From Amaurobius ferox (Eukaryota > Arthropoda > Arachnida > Araneae > Amaurobiidae), in NCBI GenBank assembly GCA_951213105.1, contig OX578139.1:73099184-73163183 (forward strand): a DNA stretch of 64,000 nucleotides. The letters run 5' to 3'. The position numbers and the translations under genes are program-made. A model generated the notes under the pieces. It saw only the letters and a list, made by a program, of their open reading frames with translations. It searched no databases and was not told the DNA's origin. Below are positions 1 to 10,055 of this stretch, in pieces (position 1 is the stretch's first letter; every line of letters begins with the position of its first letter).

Positions 1-63
1 TATATATTTTTATTTGAGATATCACGTAACTAAGAATGTCACGCTTATTTCGTTAACATGTTT

Positions 64-137
64 AACCAAGACTTAGCTGTATCCTGCGTTCCGCGCTCGC
101 TTATCAACGGAATGCGAGATACAGTTAAGCTTTGGTT
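64..137. other. Imperfect hairpin, 30-bp arms
   Basis: Two 30-base arms (64-93 and 108-137) are inverted copies of each other with about five mismatches and enclose a 14-base loop. The stem reads AACCAAGACTTAGC at its base, and a weaker match continues a few bases outward. The length and loop resemble a microRNA precursor, but a small foldback transposon gives the same shape. No family is recognised. Confidence 0.6.
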
Positions 138-239
138 TAACGTTCAAAATAGTTCAAACTTCTTGCAACAAAAGTAGGAATATTATTCTTGCGTGTTTGT
201 AGTTTATTTTTTTTTAAGGTGGAATACCTAGCGGGTTTG

Positions 240-870
240 ATAAAAATTAACCAAAATATCGTCGAATTAATAAAAATGTCGGCATTTGAATGTCAATAGT
301 CATTTATTTGCTGTAAGAATAACTTATGTCTCCGTCCATAACGCTTAACGAGATTTTGGCGGAATGTCGCCAACTTAGTGACTTTTTAAATATTCTGAAA
401 TTAACGAAAATCCCGCCAAATTGATAAAAATGACGCTAAAACAATAAAAATGATGACAAATTGATAAAAATTCTATATCTTTGAAACAATGTAAGTAAAT
501 ACTATAAGAATAACTAAGGTCTCCGGCCGTAACGCTTGGCAAAACTCCATTTTGGGGGCCAATTTTGGCGATATATAGCCAACTTGGCGAGTTTTTTTAC
601 ATGTTGCCAAATTGACGGAAATGCCGCTTAATTGATAAAAAATGACAATGCATCAATGGAAATGATGACTAATTTATAAAAATTCAATATCTTGGAAAGA
701 ACATAGTAAACAACGATAAGAATAACCCATTTCTCTGTTCGTACATAATGCCGGGCGAAAAATTTGGTGGGATGTTCGAAACTTGGCGACTATTTTTAAT
801 ATTGCCAGATTGACGAAAATGTGACCAAATTAATAAAAATATCACGAAATTGATAAAAATGACGCTAAAT
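240..870 (+). repeat. About 2.5 tandem copies of the family A tail segment, ~220 bp
   Basis: The stretch repeats a segment with the order: CTGTAAGAATAACTTA-like, TCCGTCCATAACGCTTGGC-like, TTGGCGA-rich, then a run of 20-base AAATTGAYGAAAATG-like subunits, then AATATCTTGGAAAG. New units begin near 310, 500 and 715. The same segment occurs once in each family A element (for example 13030-13260). Here it is tandemly multiplied without the hairpin or microsatellite end. Confidence 0.75.
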
Positions 871-1654
871 AGGAGACAATGCTTTTCAAATGTTTAATGC
901 CGTGATGTAACGGGCATACCTTCCAGTTAGTTAAGTACTATTAATAAAATTCAGTATTACATGTACGGGTAAACACTTAATGGGTCAAGCTGGCTAATGT
1001 CACTATTGCTCTTAATCTCTCAGCTAGCAAATGTAAACACACTTTGTGGTTATCGGTTATTCCGACAGTCAACATATTAAAAGTTCTAACCATAGAGTTA
1101 AAATCATGGAATTAGCAAGAGTTATCTCCCTTCTTGTATGGTTGCAACAATCGTAATTGTTATTGCTATGCACAATAACTTTAATTACTTACTACGTATT
1201 TTAATCACTTACAAGCGCTTCGAAACTATGATTGTCATTTAAGATTGCGATTAAAATACAATTATTAAAACAGTTAGCAGTTATATATATTATTGTTTAT
1301 TCTTGGAAGGAATTAAGCAAATTAATAACGAAAACAAATGTTTCATGATAACGATCGTTGGAATATTTAGCATGCTAACTGTTTGTTTAATTGATAATAA
1401 TTTAATTTGCTTACATTTAAAATCGTGTACAATCAATAATATAATCAGTAAAGTCTTACATTAAATATCTATATATTTATAATTGCTATTCAAATTCGGG
1501 TTTTTACATTATTATAAAAAAAACCACCAATGCGAAAACGAGGTTGTCGCACTAGGCGACTATTGACTGAACTAGGAATTAAACTCGAAAATGCTCTATA
1601 TCTGCTTATATAAGCCGCCAGAAATTCTGAGGCAAACATAACTTCTAGACCTTA
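871..1654. other. A+T-rich, no feature recognised
   Basis: No reading frame, tandem repeat or terminal repeat stands out. A weak inverted match (TTAAGCAAATTAAT near 1313 against ATTTAATTTGCTTA near 1401) is short enough to be chance in this composition. Confidence 0.4.
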
Positions 1655-1880
1655 TATAATTGTTGTGAAGTTCACTATTCGAAAGATTAATGTTAAATGA
1701 TCAGAATGTGCAACAGTGCAGCTTCAAGCAGATGTAGGAAGACCAGATCTTTGTATCGTTTTACATATATAATTATTGTGTAGTTCACTATTCGAAAGAT
1801 TAATGTTTAATGATCACAATGTGCAACAGTGCAGCTTCAACAGATGTAGGAAGACCAGATCAGTGTATCGTTTTACATTA
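1655..1880. repeat. 113-bp tandem duplication
   Basis: Two head-to-tail copies start at 1655 and 1768 with TATAATTRTTGTG, followed by TTCACTATTCGAAAGATT and a shared GCAACAGTGCAGCTTCAA. They differ at only a few positions, so the duplication is fairly young. Confidence 0.9.
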
Positions 1881-2213
1881 CTTTTATAGTCTTTTGAGGG
1901 TATGATTTCAATATGCACCCCGGTAAGTTTATTGCTGATTGTCCCTGAAATTAGTTTTAAAAAATCTGCATAAAACGGATGTATCGAATAATCTGATTTT
2001 ATAAGAAAATTTGTGGATTATGGTTTACTCGTTATAACCATATCCTATTGTGCAAGGCATACAGTCAGTCCTTTTATGCAGAAATTCGAGCAATGAATAA
2101 TTCAAGGAAATTCATACGGATTATAATGAAAGGTGTTGCAAAGTATTAGAAGAATTAAAAAAAACTTGCACCATTTTTCTCATTTTTTACGACTTGCACC
2201 ATTTTTCTAAACA
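1881..2213. other. A+T-rich, no feature recognised
   Basis: Only a short local duplication of CTTGCACCATTTTTCT (near 2166 and 2193) was seen just outside the following transposon. Confidence 0.4.
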
Positions 2214-2215
2214 TA

Positions 2216-2778
2216 CAGGGTGGAGTGCAGCCAACTGACACATTTCAACTAGTCATATATCATATACGGAAACAGGGAAAACATAAGTAAAAATATCTAT
2301 AAATACAACCAAGTATGCCATTTATATACCACCGATTACAAGGTTATTTTTTGAAAACTACACCAGGCAGATGGCCTCCGTTTACATCAATGCATTGTTG
2401 CAAACGTTTCTTAAAGTTGTCGTACATGCGCCTCCGGAGGTCCTCATCAATGGCGGCAACTTCGTCACCAATGGCTTGTTTCAATTCTTGAAATCTCATG
2501 ATATGCCTCTAGAACACACGGTCTCTCAGGAACCCCCACAAGAACTGTCGTCGATAGACACGCTGCACTTCCGGGACAGAATTGTTTTGAAATAACTACG
2601 AACACAGGCAACACGGTGTTGCACGTTCCAACGCTCCATTGCGACTGACTTATCGCGGCGGCGCACGTCATGAAATGGCATCCCCCTCTACCATTCCCCC
2701 TACCGCCAACCACGACAAGCGATTGCGCCGCCGTACTATTTAGATTTGAAATGTGTTAGTTGGCTGCGCTTCACCCTA
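2216..2778 (-). mobile_element. Internally deleted Tc1/mariner-type DNA transposon
   Basis: The element is 563 bp and lies between TA dinucleotides (2214-2215 and 2779-2780), the target duplication expected for the IS630-Tc1-mariner superfamily. The ends are inverted repeats of about 33 bases (CAGGGTG.AG.GCAGCCAACT against TAGGGTGAAGCGCAGCCAACT read inward from the right), with four mismatches. Read on the minus strand it keeps a 5' leader, the first codons of a transposase and its last ~60 codons; the catalytic middle is missing. It can only have moved using enzyme supplied by a full-length relative. Confidence 0.9.
2344..2639 (-). pseudogene. Transposase remnant: N-terminus fused to C-terminus
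   Basis: On the minus strand a start codon at 2639 opens MERWNVQHRVACVRSYFK, the usual beginning of a group of arthropod mariner-like transposases. A one-base loss in the following A run shifts the frame. The shifted frame reads VQRVYRRQ and joins directly to FLWGFLRDRVF, which belongs to the region around the last catalytic acid. It then has an in-frame stop and continues FQELKQAIGDEVAAIDEDL and RLQQCIDVNGGHLPGVVF to a natural stop at 2344-2346. The DDE catalytic core is absent. The call rests on remembered family motifs, and no alignment was run. Confidence 0.85.
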
Positions 2779-2869
2779 TATGTACATTAAACATTAGATG
2801 AAGTAAATGTTTTGCTTTAACCGATGAAAAATATTGGGATTTTTATATAATCAAAAATCGGGGTCTTCA

Positions 2870-3205
2870 TCTGAAATACATCAGCGGGGCCCATGGATAC
2901 CAGAAATGTCTTTTGTCGGTCTGTGTGTGTGTGTGGATTGGTGGATGAATGTAAAATCATCGGCTATTTATATTTTAGAAAATCACCCAAGTGATTTGAA
3001 CCAAATTTGGGTGGTAAGTTTCATACATTATGTAATTTCGAACACAAACGAAATTTCCGAAAAAATTATACAGTTCAGCTATATAATTTAGATATAAGGG
3101 CCAACTATTATGACCAAATCGCTGACCCCTAGTAATTTCAAATGGCATTGAAACTATCTGGACCGAATGTGGATGGTGTACTTTGTGCATTGTGTAGATA
3201 TAAAT
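2870..3205 (+). repeat. Diverged relative of the TG-slot elements (fragment)
   Basis: A short (TG)n after GGTCTG (about 2918-2934) is followed by the same kind of sequence seen after the microsatellite in families A and A', including GAACCAAATTTGG. The stretch ends exactly where the A' element begins. Homology is weak, and the hairpin end is not visible. Confidence 0.35.
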
Positions 3206-4029
3206 TAAAAAATCTGATGTGGGCAGCACATGACTTTCCCTGCAGACTTATATCCACGTTCTCTTTATTTTAATTACATTTATTTCACTTTTATTCAATT
3301 TTCGTTCTCATTCGGTAACCGGGCTTATTTTCAAAGGTGGCGTAGGGAAAGTACGAAAAACTAAAATATCTCGAGAACGGCTAGTCCTAGTGTAATGGGG
3401 TTGGTCTTATTCTTTTCGTCGTTAAACATTACGTATTAAACGGGCATTTTATGGATATATCTGAGTATACCTAGTTCTTTAGTTTAGATTTTGAAGATTT
3501 TTGCGGGCCGTTTTGCAAAAGAAGGCAGGTTATTTTTTTCCGAATCGTACCAAAATCTAATCAGCACCAGAGTGACCTATACGTGACTTATCTACCGAAT
3601 TTTGTGAAATTCGGTCCATTAGTTTTTCAGCTAGAGTGGATACAAGCTTTTGCGGGCCATTTCGCCAAAAAATGCGGGTTCTTTTATTCCGAATCGTACC
3701 CAAAACTAATCAGCACCAGCCCCGCCCACAAGTGACTTACCTACCAAATTTTGTGAAATTCGGTCCATTAGTTTTTTAGTTACAGTGGATACAAAATCTG
3801 CACAGACAGACAGACACACAGACAGACAGACAGACAGACACACAGACAGACAGACAGACAGACAGACACACAGACAGACAGACAGACACACGCACAGACG
3901 TCACGCTAAAAATGGTTTTTTCGTATTCTAGAGGTCTCGAAACGTGTAGATCCGTCGAAAACTCGAGTTGTGATTTTCGGTATGATTCCAATACTTTCCC
4001 TATACATTACCATGTATTGCAGGGAAAGT
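3206..4029 (-). mobile_element. Family A' element, copy 1 (inverted partner of 4673-5405)
   Basis: Left end: AAAAAATCTGATGTGGGCAG followed by CACATGACTTTCCCTGC. Right end: a hairpin whose arms are ACTTTCCC and GGGAAAGT around ATACATGGTAATGTAT-like sequence. Just inside the hairpin lie an ACTCGAGTTTTCGACGG-like block and a microsatellite slot, filled here with (CAGA)n and CACA interruptions. The body repeats a segment with GGTCCATTAGTTTTT.AG.T and TTTTGCGGGCC twice. No coding sequence is present. It shares architecture with family A but little body sequence. Confidence 0.8.
3803..3893. repeat. (CAGA)n microsatellite in the A' slot
   Basis: About 90 bases of CAGA with scattered CACA units, which is (TCTG)n in the element's own orientation. 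The partner copy has only about 18 bases of (TG)n at 4795-4812. Confidence 0.95.
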
Positions 4030-4672
4030 AAAAAGGAAATTATATAAATGTATACAGTTTGGCTTATAGTTTAAATGCAGGGTCGCCTTAACTCCTGCCA
4101 GTGTGTCTAGTAGACAAAAGTGAATTCTAGGACGCCATAAACTTTATAGTGGTATAAATTACACTGAGCACTGTCGTTGAGCCCCATTACTTCGAAGGCG
4201 CCCATAATTTTCTTACTTTGCCTATGGTCAAAATATCCCTGGTCATATTCCTTCTAGTCAACTTGCATAGATATCGCCTAAATGATTCAAAGCTCAGTTG
4301 CGATTCCCTAAAACTTTCAAGATTGCTCCAATGTTCTAGTTCTGTTATTAAAATTATGTTCTTTTTCAATTATAAAATTGTGTTTTGGGTTTAAGTTATT
4401 AATTTACTTCACTCTTTGATTACATAACTAAACACCTATCCGCATATATTGAAAAACACCAATATTGAATGACCAATAGAAACCAATAAAACACTGTAAA
4501 ACATCAATGAAATAAGAAAATATTTAGGAAGTGATAATTTAGTGTTAACAAAAATTTACGGTTTTTACAGTCCCATTCCATGCACATTTACTTCTAATAT
4601 AACTTAACTCATTCATACGATTATACTTTAAATTATGCAAAAATAGCCAAATATCCATTATTACTTTCCCTG
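4030..4672. other. Spacer between inverted A' copies
   Basis: 643 bases of A+T-rich DNA flanked by the hairpin ends of both A' copies. No reading frame or repeat is recognised, although 4080-4200 is slightly more G+C-rich. Confidence 0.4.
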
Positions 4673-5405
4673 CAATACATGGTAATGTATAGGGAAAGTA
4701 TTGGAATCATGCCGAAAATCGCAACTCGAGTTTTCGACGGACCTACACGTTTCGAGACCTCTAGAATACGAAAAAACCATTTTTAGCGTGATGTCTGTGT
4801 GTGTGTCTGTGCAGATTTTGTATCCACTCTAACTAAAAAACTAATGGATCGAATTTCACAAAATTTGGTAGGTAAGTCACTTGTAAGCGAGTCTGGTGCT
4901 GATTAGTTTTGGGTACGATTTGGAATAAAAGAACCCGCCTTTTTTTGCGAAATGGCCCGCAAAAGCTTGTATCCACTCTAACTGAAAAACTACTAGACCA
5001 AATATCACAAAATTCGGTAGATGAGTCACTTGTGGGTTACCCTGGTGCTGATTAGATTTTGGTACGATTTGGAAAAAATAACCTGCCTTTTTTGCAAAAT
5101 GGCCCGCAAAAATCGTCAAAATCTAAAATAAAAAGCTACGTATGCTCAAATATATCCATTAAATGCTCGTTTAATACGTAATTTTTAACGACGAAAATAA
5201 TAAGACCAACCCCATTACACTAGGACTAGCCGTTCTCGAGATATTTTAGTTTTTCGTATTTTCCCTACGCCACCTTTGAAAATAAGTCCGGTTACCGAAT
5301 GAGAACGAAAATTGAATTAAAAGTGAAATAAATTTAATTAAAATAAAGAGAACGTGTATATAAGTCTGCAGAGAAAGTCATGTGCTGCCCACATCAGATT
5401 TTTTA
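4673..5405 (+). mobile_element. Family A' element, copy 2
   Basis: Starts with the ACTTTCCC hairpin (4673-4702), then TCGCAACTCGAGTTTTCGAC, the short (TG)n slot, and the TAGTTTTGGGTACGATTTGG and GGCCCGCAAAA motifs twice. It ends AAGTCATGTGCTGCCCACAT then CAGATTTTTT at 5405. It is a mirror image of 3206-4029 and a little shorter because of its microsatellite. Confidence 0.8.
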
Positions 5406-5916
5406 AGTTTGCTGACTAGATACTAAATAACTAAATAAGTGCCTCTAAAGACGTGCTGCACAGATATATAAAGAGAACATCAGATATAATATGACAAATG
5501 GAAAACAGGATTTTCCGAAGATTCAAATTATCCATCCCGTCTCTAATACCCCAAGAGAAAACTCGCAGGATAATCAATTCCATACACATTTATCTGACGC
5601 TAATATTATCGCTGGAAAGAGTGGATGGATTCTTAAAGTACGTTTGTGTTAAGGATGTTTACTCGATAATTAAATTATATGACAAGTAAATAAGTTAGCT
5701 GAAAATTATACGTGGTATTTTGTTGGAAATTCGGTAATTGTTTTCTGGTTTAATGAAATAATGTGAGGGTGGATTGGGTTTGCAATATTGTTATATAATC
5801 CTATATTTTTGATTAACTTGGAATTAGATTTTGTTTGCATTAGATTTAAGCGTTAAATAACTATAACTAATATCACTAAATTGTTTAACGTGCTTTTACC
5901 TTTCCAAACCCTACAG
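5406..5916. other. A+T-rich, no confident feature; pyrimidine tract at the end
   Basis: A 63-codon frame at 5498-5689 has no recognisable motif. The last 25 bases (TGCTTTTACCTTTCC to CTACAG) resemble an intron's branch and acceptor region in front of the next entry. Confidence 0.35.
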
Positions 5917-6066
5917 ACGCCCACGGATCCAAAGAAGGCTGGATATTCACACAATTATAATATCGATTACGATACAAAATCTAATACAGCCGGATTTTCG
6001 ATACACCCTCATGGAGGCAGAGAAAGTAGGAATAAAACATTTCCCCAAACTTTTCAGAAGCTCTAA
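5917..6066 (+). CDS. Candidate terminal exon (hypothetical, 49 codons)
   Basis: After a pyrimidine-rich tract ending in CAG at 5916, an open frame reads TPTDPKKAGYSHNYNIDYD, then SIHPHGGRESRNKTFPQTFQ, and stops at 6064-6066. Base and codon use are more balanced than in the flanks and the peptide is not low-complexity, so it stands out here. The peptide is hydrophilic and basic toward its end, with no signal peptide or domain I recognise. Upstream exons cannot be identified. It lies just before a 104-bp repeat array whose units also carry acceptor-like sequence. It could equally be a chance frame. Transcript evidence would decide. Confidence 0.22.
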   Translation, partial: TPTDPKKAGYSHNYNIDYDTKSNTAGFSIHPHGGRESRNKTFPQTFQKL

Positions 6067-6094
6067 GACTAAACTTTTACACACTTATACAATC

Positions 6095-6382
6095 GGGGCG
6101 CGGTAGCCCATTGGTTAGCGCGCTGGAGTTGCACTCGGTAGGCCCGGGTTCGATTCCAGCCGCTGCCAAAACTGCCGCCGTGTTCATGCGGAGTACGATC
6201 ACGTTAAACATGTGGGTCCGAAAGTCCTTCCGAGAGGTTGGTGGTAGGGGAAGGAGGGTACGGTCCCTGTGGATGCCTCCCCCACTGGGTTCCGGTCTAA
6301 ATTGGGTGGCACTTCCCGACCGTCCAAACAGTTACCTTACACCTTTCTGGTAGGTCGGACGGTCTGGGTTTCAACAACAACA
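6095..6382 (+). mobile_element. tRNA-derived SINE (family S1) with 14-bp target duplication
   Basis: The head starts GGGGCGCGG and carries a pol III A box (TAGCCCATTGG, about 6103-6113) and B box (GGGTTCGATTCC, about 6147-6158). The body has a conserved G+C-rich core (GGAGGGTACGGTCCCTGTGG) and the tail is (CAA)n. The direct repeat ACACTTATACAATC flanks it at 6081-6094 and 6383-6396, showing target-primed insertion. It is not a tRNA gene: bases after the T arm do not pair with the 5' end. Related copies lie at 18230-18527, 50594-50890 and 50901-51175. Confidence 0.9.
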
Positions 6383-6797
6383 ACACTTATACAATCAACC
6401 GTAAGACAGCACTTGATAAACCGGTTTCGCAAGCAGAAAACATACTTTCTATTTTCAGGACCAACAAGAAGCGTGGTAGCAATAGTACACTTATACAATC
6501 AACCGTAAGACAGCACTTGACTAACCGGTTTCGCAAGCAGAAAATATACTTTCTTTTTTAGAACTAACAAGAAACCTGGTAGCAATAGTACACTTATACA
6601 ATCAACCGCAAGACAGCACTTGATAAACCGGTTTCGCAAGCAGAAAACATACTTCCCTTTTTCAGAACCAACAAGAAGCGTGGTAGCAATAGTACACTTA
6701 TACAATCAACCGTAAGACAGCACTTGATAAACCGGTTTCGCAAGCAGAAAACATACTTTCTTTTTTCAGGACCAGCAAGAAGCGTGGTAGCAAAAGT
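6383..6797 (+). repeat. 104-bp tandem repeat, four copies
   Basis: Units begin at 6383, 6487, 6590 and 6694 with ACACTTATACAATCAACC. Each contains GATAAACCGGTTTCGCAAGC and a pyrimidine run ending in CAG or its mutated form, followed by GACCARCAAGAAGCGTGG. The SINE at 6095-6382 landed in this motif at the left edge of the array. Copies are about 93-97% alike by eye. The last unit runs into the exon-like segment at 6770. Confidence 0.9.
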
Positions 6798-6906
6798 ATC
6801 TCATGTCGATGAAGATAGAAGAAAAGTAGCCATCGTTGCGAGAAGTTTTGAAACAGGAAAAATGAAGATCCTATGTTCGAAAATTAGCCTTTCATTTTCA
6901 CCATGA
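6770..6906 (+). CDS. Candidate exon downstream of repeated acceptor (hypothetical)
   Basis: A canonical-looking acceptor (CATACTTTCTTTTTTCAG) ends at 6769. The frame that follows reads PARSVVAKVSHVDEDRRKVA and IVARSFETGKMKILC and stops at 6904-6906. The first ~25 bases are shared with each 104-bp unit, as though the 5' end of an exon had been multiplied with its acceptor. The peptide is charged, without membrane segments or a known motif. It is not in an obvious phase relation with 5917-6066, which already ends in a stop, so the two could be alternative last exons. Confidence is low without RNA data. Confidence 0.2.
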
Positions 6907-9629
6907 TATCTCGAAGGTAGGAAACACTATAGAGCATAGACATTGGCGTAAACGAACAGCCTACGTAGTATAATGCGCAGGAGTGTAAAGGCAAAAGTGA
7001 ATTATGTTCCTCATAGCGGGTAATGGTATACTGACGATGATGGCTAATAAAAATTGAAATTTACCTTTGTGCTGAAAATAAGTTATTCAGAATACACGAG
7101 TAACAATATATGTGTAAACGTTTTGTTAAAGTGCACTTTGATTTTAAGTGAATGTACACTACTTTACATTTTTACCGTAGTTATTAGCTAGCTTTCTGAA
7201 ATTATTAGAAAATTATGTAGTGCATACGCGAGTGAGGAGGGAAAGGTATATACCGAATTCTCAAAAGAACTCATGTATATATTTTATTGAAAGTTACTAT
7301 TTTATTTTCCGATGAATTAAAAATATCCTTCCAAGAAGATAAATTTAGATATATCATATAAATATTACAGATCAAATGATTGCACATTTCTAAAATGGTC
7401 GTTTTCAATGAAGAAATAATGAAAATTTCCATACTGCTAGGCACACGAGTATTTTGTTTAGGAAACGTAAGGGAAAAATTATCCGTGTGACGTCATGGGC
7501 CTAAGCTCTTTACTCTTAAATCTCTGTAGTTATGATCCTCGGCTTCCGAAGTTTAGGAAGCGGCCGTACGCTCTTCTTGGACGCAGTGAAAATAAACTGC
7601 TAAGTCTTCGAAAGAGGACGCGGCATGTTTAGCTTTCTCCGATCCTAGTTTTTCAACATTCAACGTCACTCATACGAACCTTTCATACCCTTGCATTTGG
7701 GATAATTACTTTTTCGTTGACAGTCTTATCCCTCCGTCCCCTATCGAATGTTTTGCTGCATCTGGCTAATTTCATCGCTCAAGGTCCGCGCAATTTTTAT
7801 GCACACTCCTATTTCAAATTTGTTCATCGCTCTGCCCATTTTGGAAACCCTTACATTATTATATTTAAAATTTTTCTATCCTAAGACTTGAGAAAACTAA
7901 CCTGTCAAGCAGTCTTTAATCCATTAACCTTACTCTCAGTTTCGTAATATTCCTTTTCCTTCTATATTTTCATTTTTATTAGTCAAGGGATTAAAGTATG
8001 TTAATCTCCTAAACAAGGCACCCCTTTCAAAAAGATACCTTGTGAGAGGAAAAATGAATGACACAGAAAGGCAAAAGGTAGTATACTACGAATGAACAAA
8101 AAATACTGCGTAGAAAAGAAAAAATAGCAGGAAATAAAGAATGATATGGAGGAAAATAAGACGGTAGGAGAACAACAGAGTGAAAAGGAACAACTCAATA
8201 ATAAACCTTCTCAAATGGTAGCGAAAGAACATGAGACGTTTAAATCAACTGTATAAAATATAAACAGAAGGGAAGTTGAAAATATAAAAATATGGGAAAA
8301 AGAAAAAACAAAAATAAAAATGAAAACAGATATGAAGGAACCAATTGGTTTCGGAGGCTATATATATATGCAAATTTCGTCAAATAAAATTGCAGAAAAA
8401 TAACAGAAATACTGTAAAATACACAAATAACTGGAAAACAGTGAAAGTAGCAGACTGAAATGCAAGATTTTAATTTTAATGAAGCATAAAAAACACTAAC
8501 TAATTAAATGAATATTTTATATTAATTTCATTTTTCAACATCAGTTTTTGAGCATTTTTTTATTGTCCATAGATGCATTTGCTTGCCACGAAAGCGCGAT
8601 TCATACTATATTGCTTTAAGAAACAAGTGTTAAGATAAAATTTGTATTTAAAAAACATAACCAGTTTGTTTTGAAGACTAAATACGTAGTATATAAGGAC
8701 ACTTTTCCATTGAGATAATAGTTTCCAACATCGTCAATTTTTTACTTCCCATACAATGCAAAATTCATACGATTATCAAGAGCATTGTAATGATTTTTTT
8801 TATGCATTTCATTGCAGTCCTTTATGAATTCATTACAAAATTTATTACCAATTTATTTGCTGTTCTATATTAGCGAGATTAGAATTTTTGGCTGATATAT
8901 TTGGAATTTTAGATCAGTAATTAATATATTTTACTTAGAAAGTTCCAAATATAAGTTCATGTTAGTACTTGACGATGAATTCGGCAGTATTTTAAATTTT
9001 TAGTTACATAATTGTACTAATTTGAGTTATTGTATCTAAGAAGTATTCTAAATGGACGAATTGTATTTGACATTTTTAGATTATTAGCTTTAATCGAAAA
9101 AAAATGTTTAATAACTTTCAATAAAATATATGAATATACAGAATGTTATATATGAGAAAATAGAAGCAAAGTCTGAGGGGGGGGGGAAGTATGATGTAAA
9201 AAGTAATATATGTATGAGATCCGTATCTAATTAATAATTCTATTGAACTGATTCCCCTTGAGCTATAATATTCGGTTATCAAGATGTTCCACATTTATTT
9301 TAGTGCTGGGCCATTTGATGATCAGCAGCAAGTGAAAACTGAGTTATAGTGTAATACAACTATAATATTGAGGAAATTGTTGCAAAGTTTAAAAAATAAT
9401 GATTATATGTAACATTTTTCACAAAAATAAACTATTAATTATGTAATGGAATATTTGTGAAATATAGTCTTTGTGAAATTACGTCATTTTAAATAGAAAT
9501 CTCTGTTATTTTTTTCATTTGATCATATATACTCAGTTTGAAAAAAAAAATATGCACCCTAAAAATTTGCTTGAGAACAGGGAAACACTGTATACACATA
9601 CTTAGAAAATACTAAAAACATAGCATTAA
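6907..9629. other. A+T-rich, no gene recognised; purine-rich tract and G10 run
   Basis: A patch at 7480-7830 is more G+C-rich but has no open frame of note. 8040-8345 is strongly purine-rich on the plus strand, which creates a T/C-rich spurious frame on the other strand. 9177-9186 is a run of ten G. Confidence 0.4.
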
Positions 9630-9638
9630 TAGTGCCCT

Positions 9639-9654
9639 GCGCCCCTAGGGGCGC
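9639..9654. other. Perfect 16-bp G+C palindrome
   Basis: GCGCCCCTAGGGGCGC is exactly self-complementary, and unusual in a region that is otherwise mostly A+T. Confidence 0.95.
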
Positions 9655-9939
9655 GCTTCTACCTCCCCTTTTCTTTTACTTCCCGCTAGGTGCCTGCTTG
9701 GGTCCTAGCTCTTTCTCTTTCTGTAAGACTTGGGGAAGGGTCTGACTTCGGTTGCCGTCCCCCCCCCCAAGCGAAATCGAGATATAAACTTTCTCATATA
9801 TGTACATCTCTTCAGTATCTCTTTCCTCTTCGCTCGAAGTTTAAAGGGGGAATTCTTCACCTCCTGAGCATTTCGTACATCCCCGTCTTTGAGACCTTGA
9901 AATCTTTAATAGTGTAGTGACTCACCTATCTTCATCGTG

Positions 9940-10055
9940 GGCTTAAGGTTGGTGGTTAGCCATACGCACGGTTTAAGTCTGCTGTTCTGTCAAACGCACG
10001 GACGGCTTACGACTGCTGTTCTGTCAGACGCACGGCTTAAAGCTGCTGTTCAGCC
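9940..10055 (+). repeat. ~31-bp tandem repeat, about four copies
   Basis: Units start GGCTTAAG, GGTTTAAG, GGCTTACG and GGCTTAAA and contain CTGCTGTTCTGTCARACGCAC. Their place upstream of a TATA box suggests duplicated enhancer-like sequence, though this is an inference. Confidence 0.8.

Noticed and set aside
2371..2595. 74-codon plus-strand frame
   Set aside because: Shadow of the transposase remnant on the minus strand.
6095..6170. Possible tRNA gene
   Set aside because: A and B boxes are present, but the 5' end does not pair with the sequence after the T arm, and a SINE body and target duplication follow.
8001..8198. 65-codon Phe/Ser-rich minus-strand frame
   Set aside because: Product of a purine-rich plus strand; composition explains the open frame.
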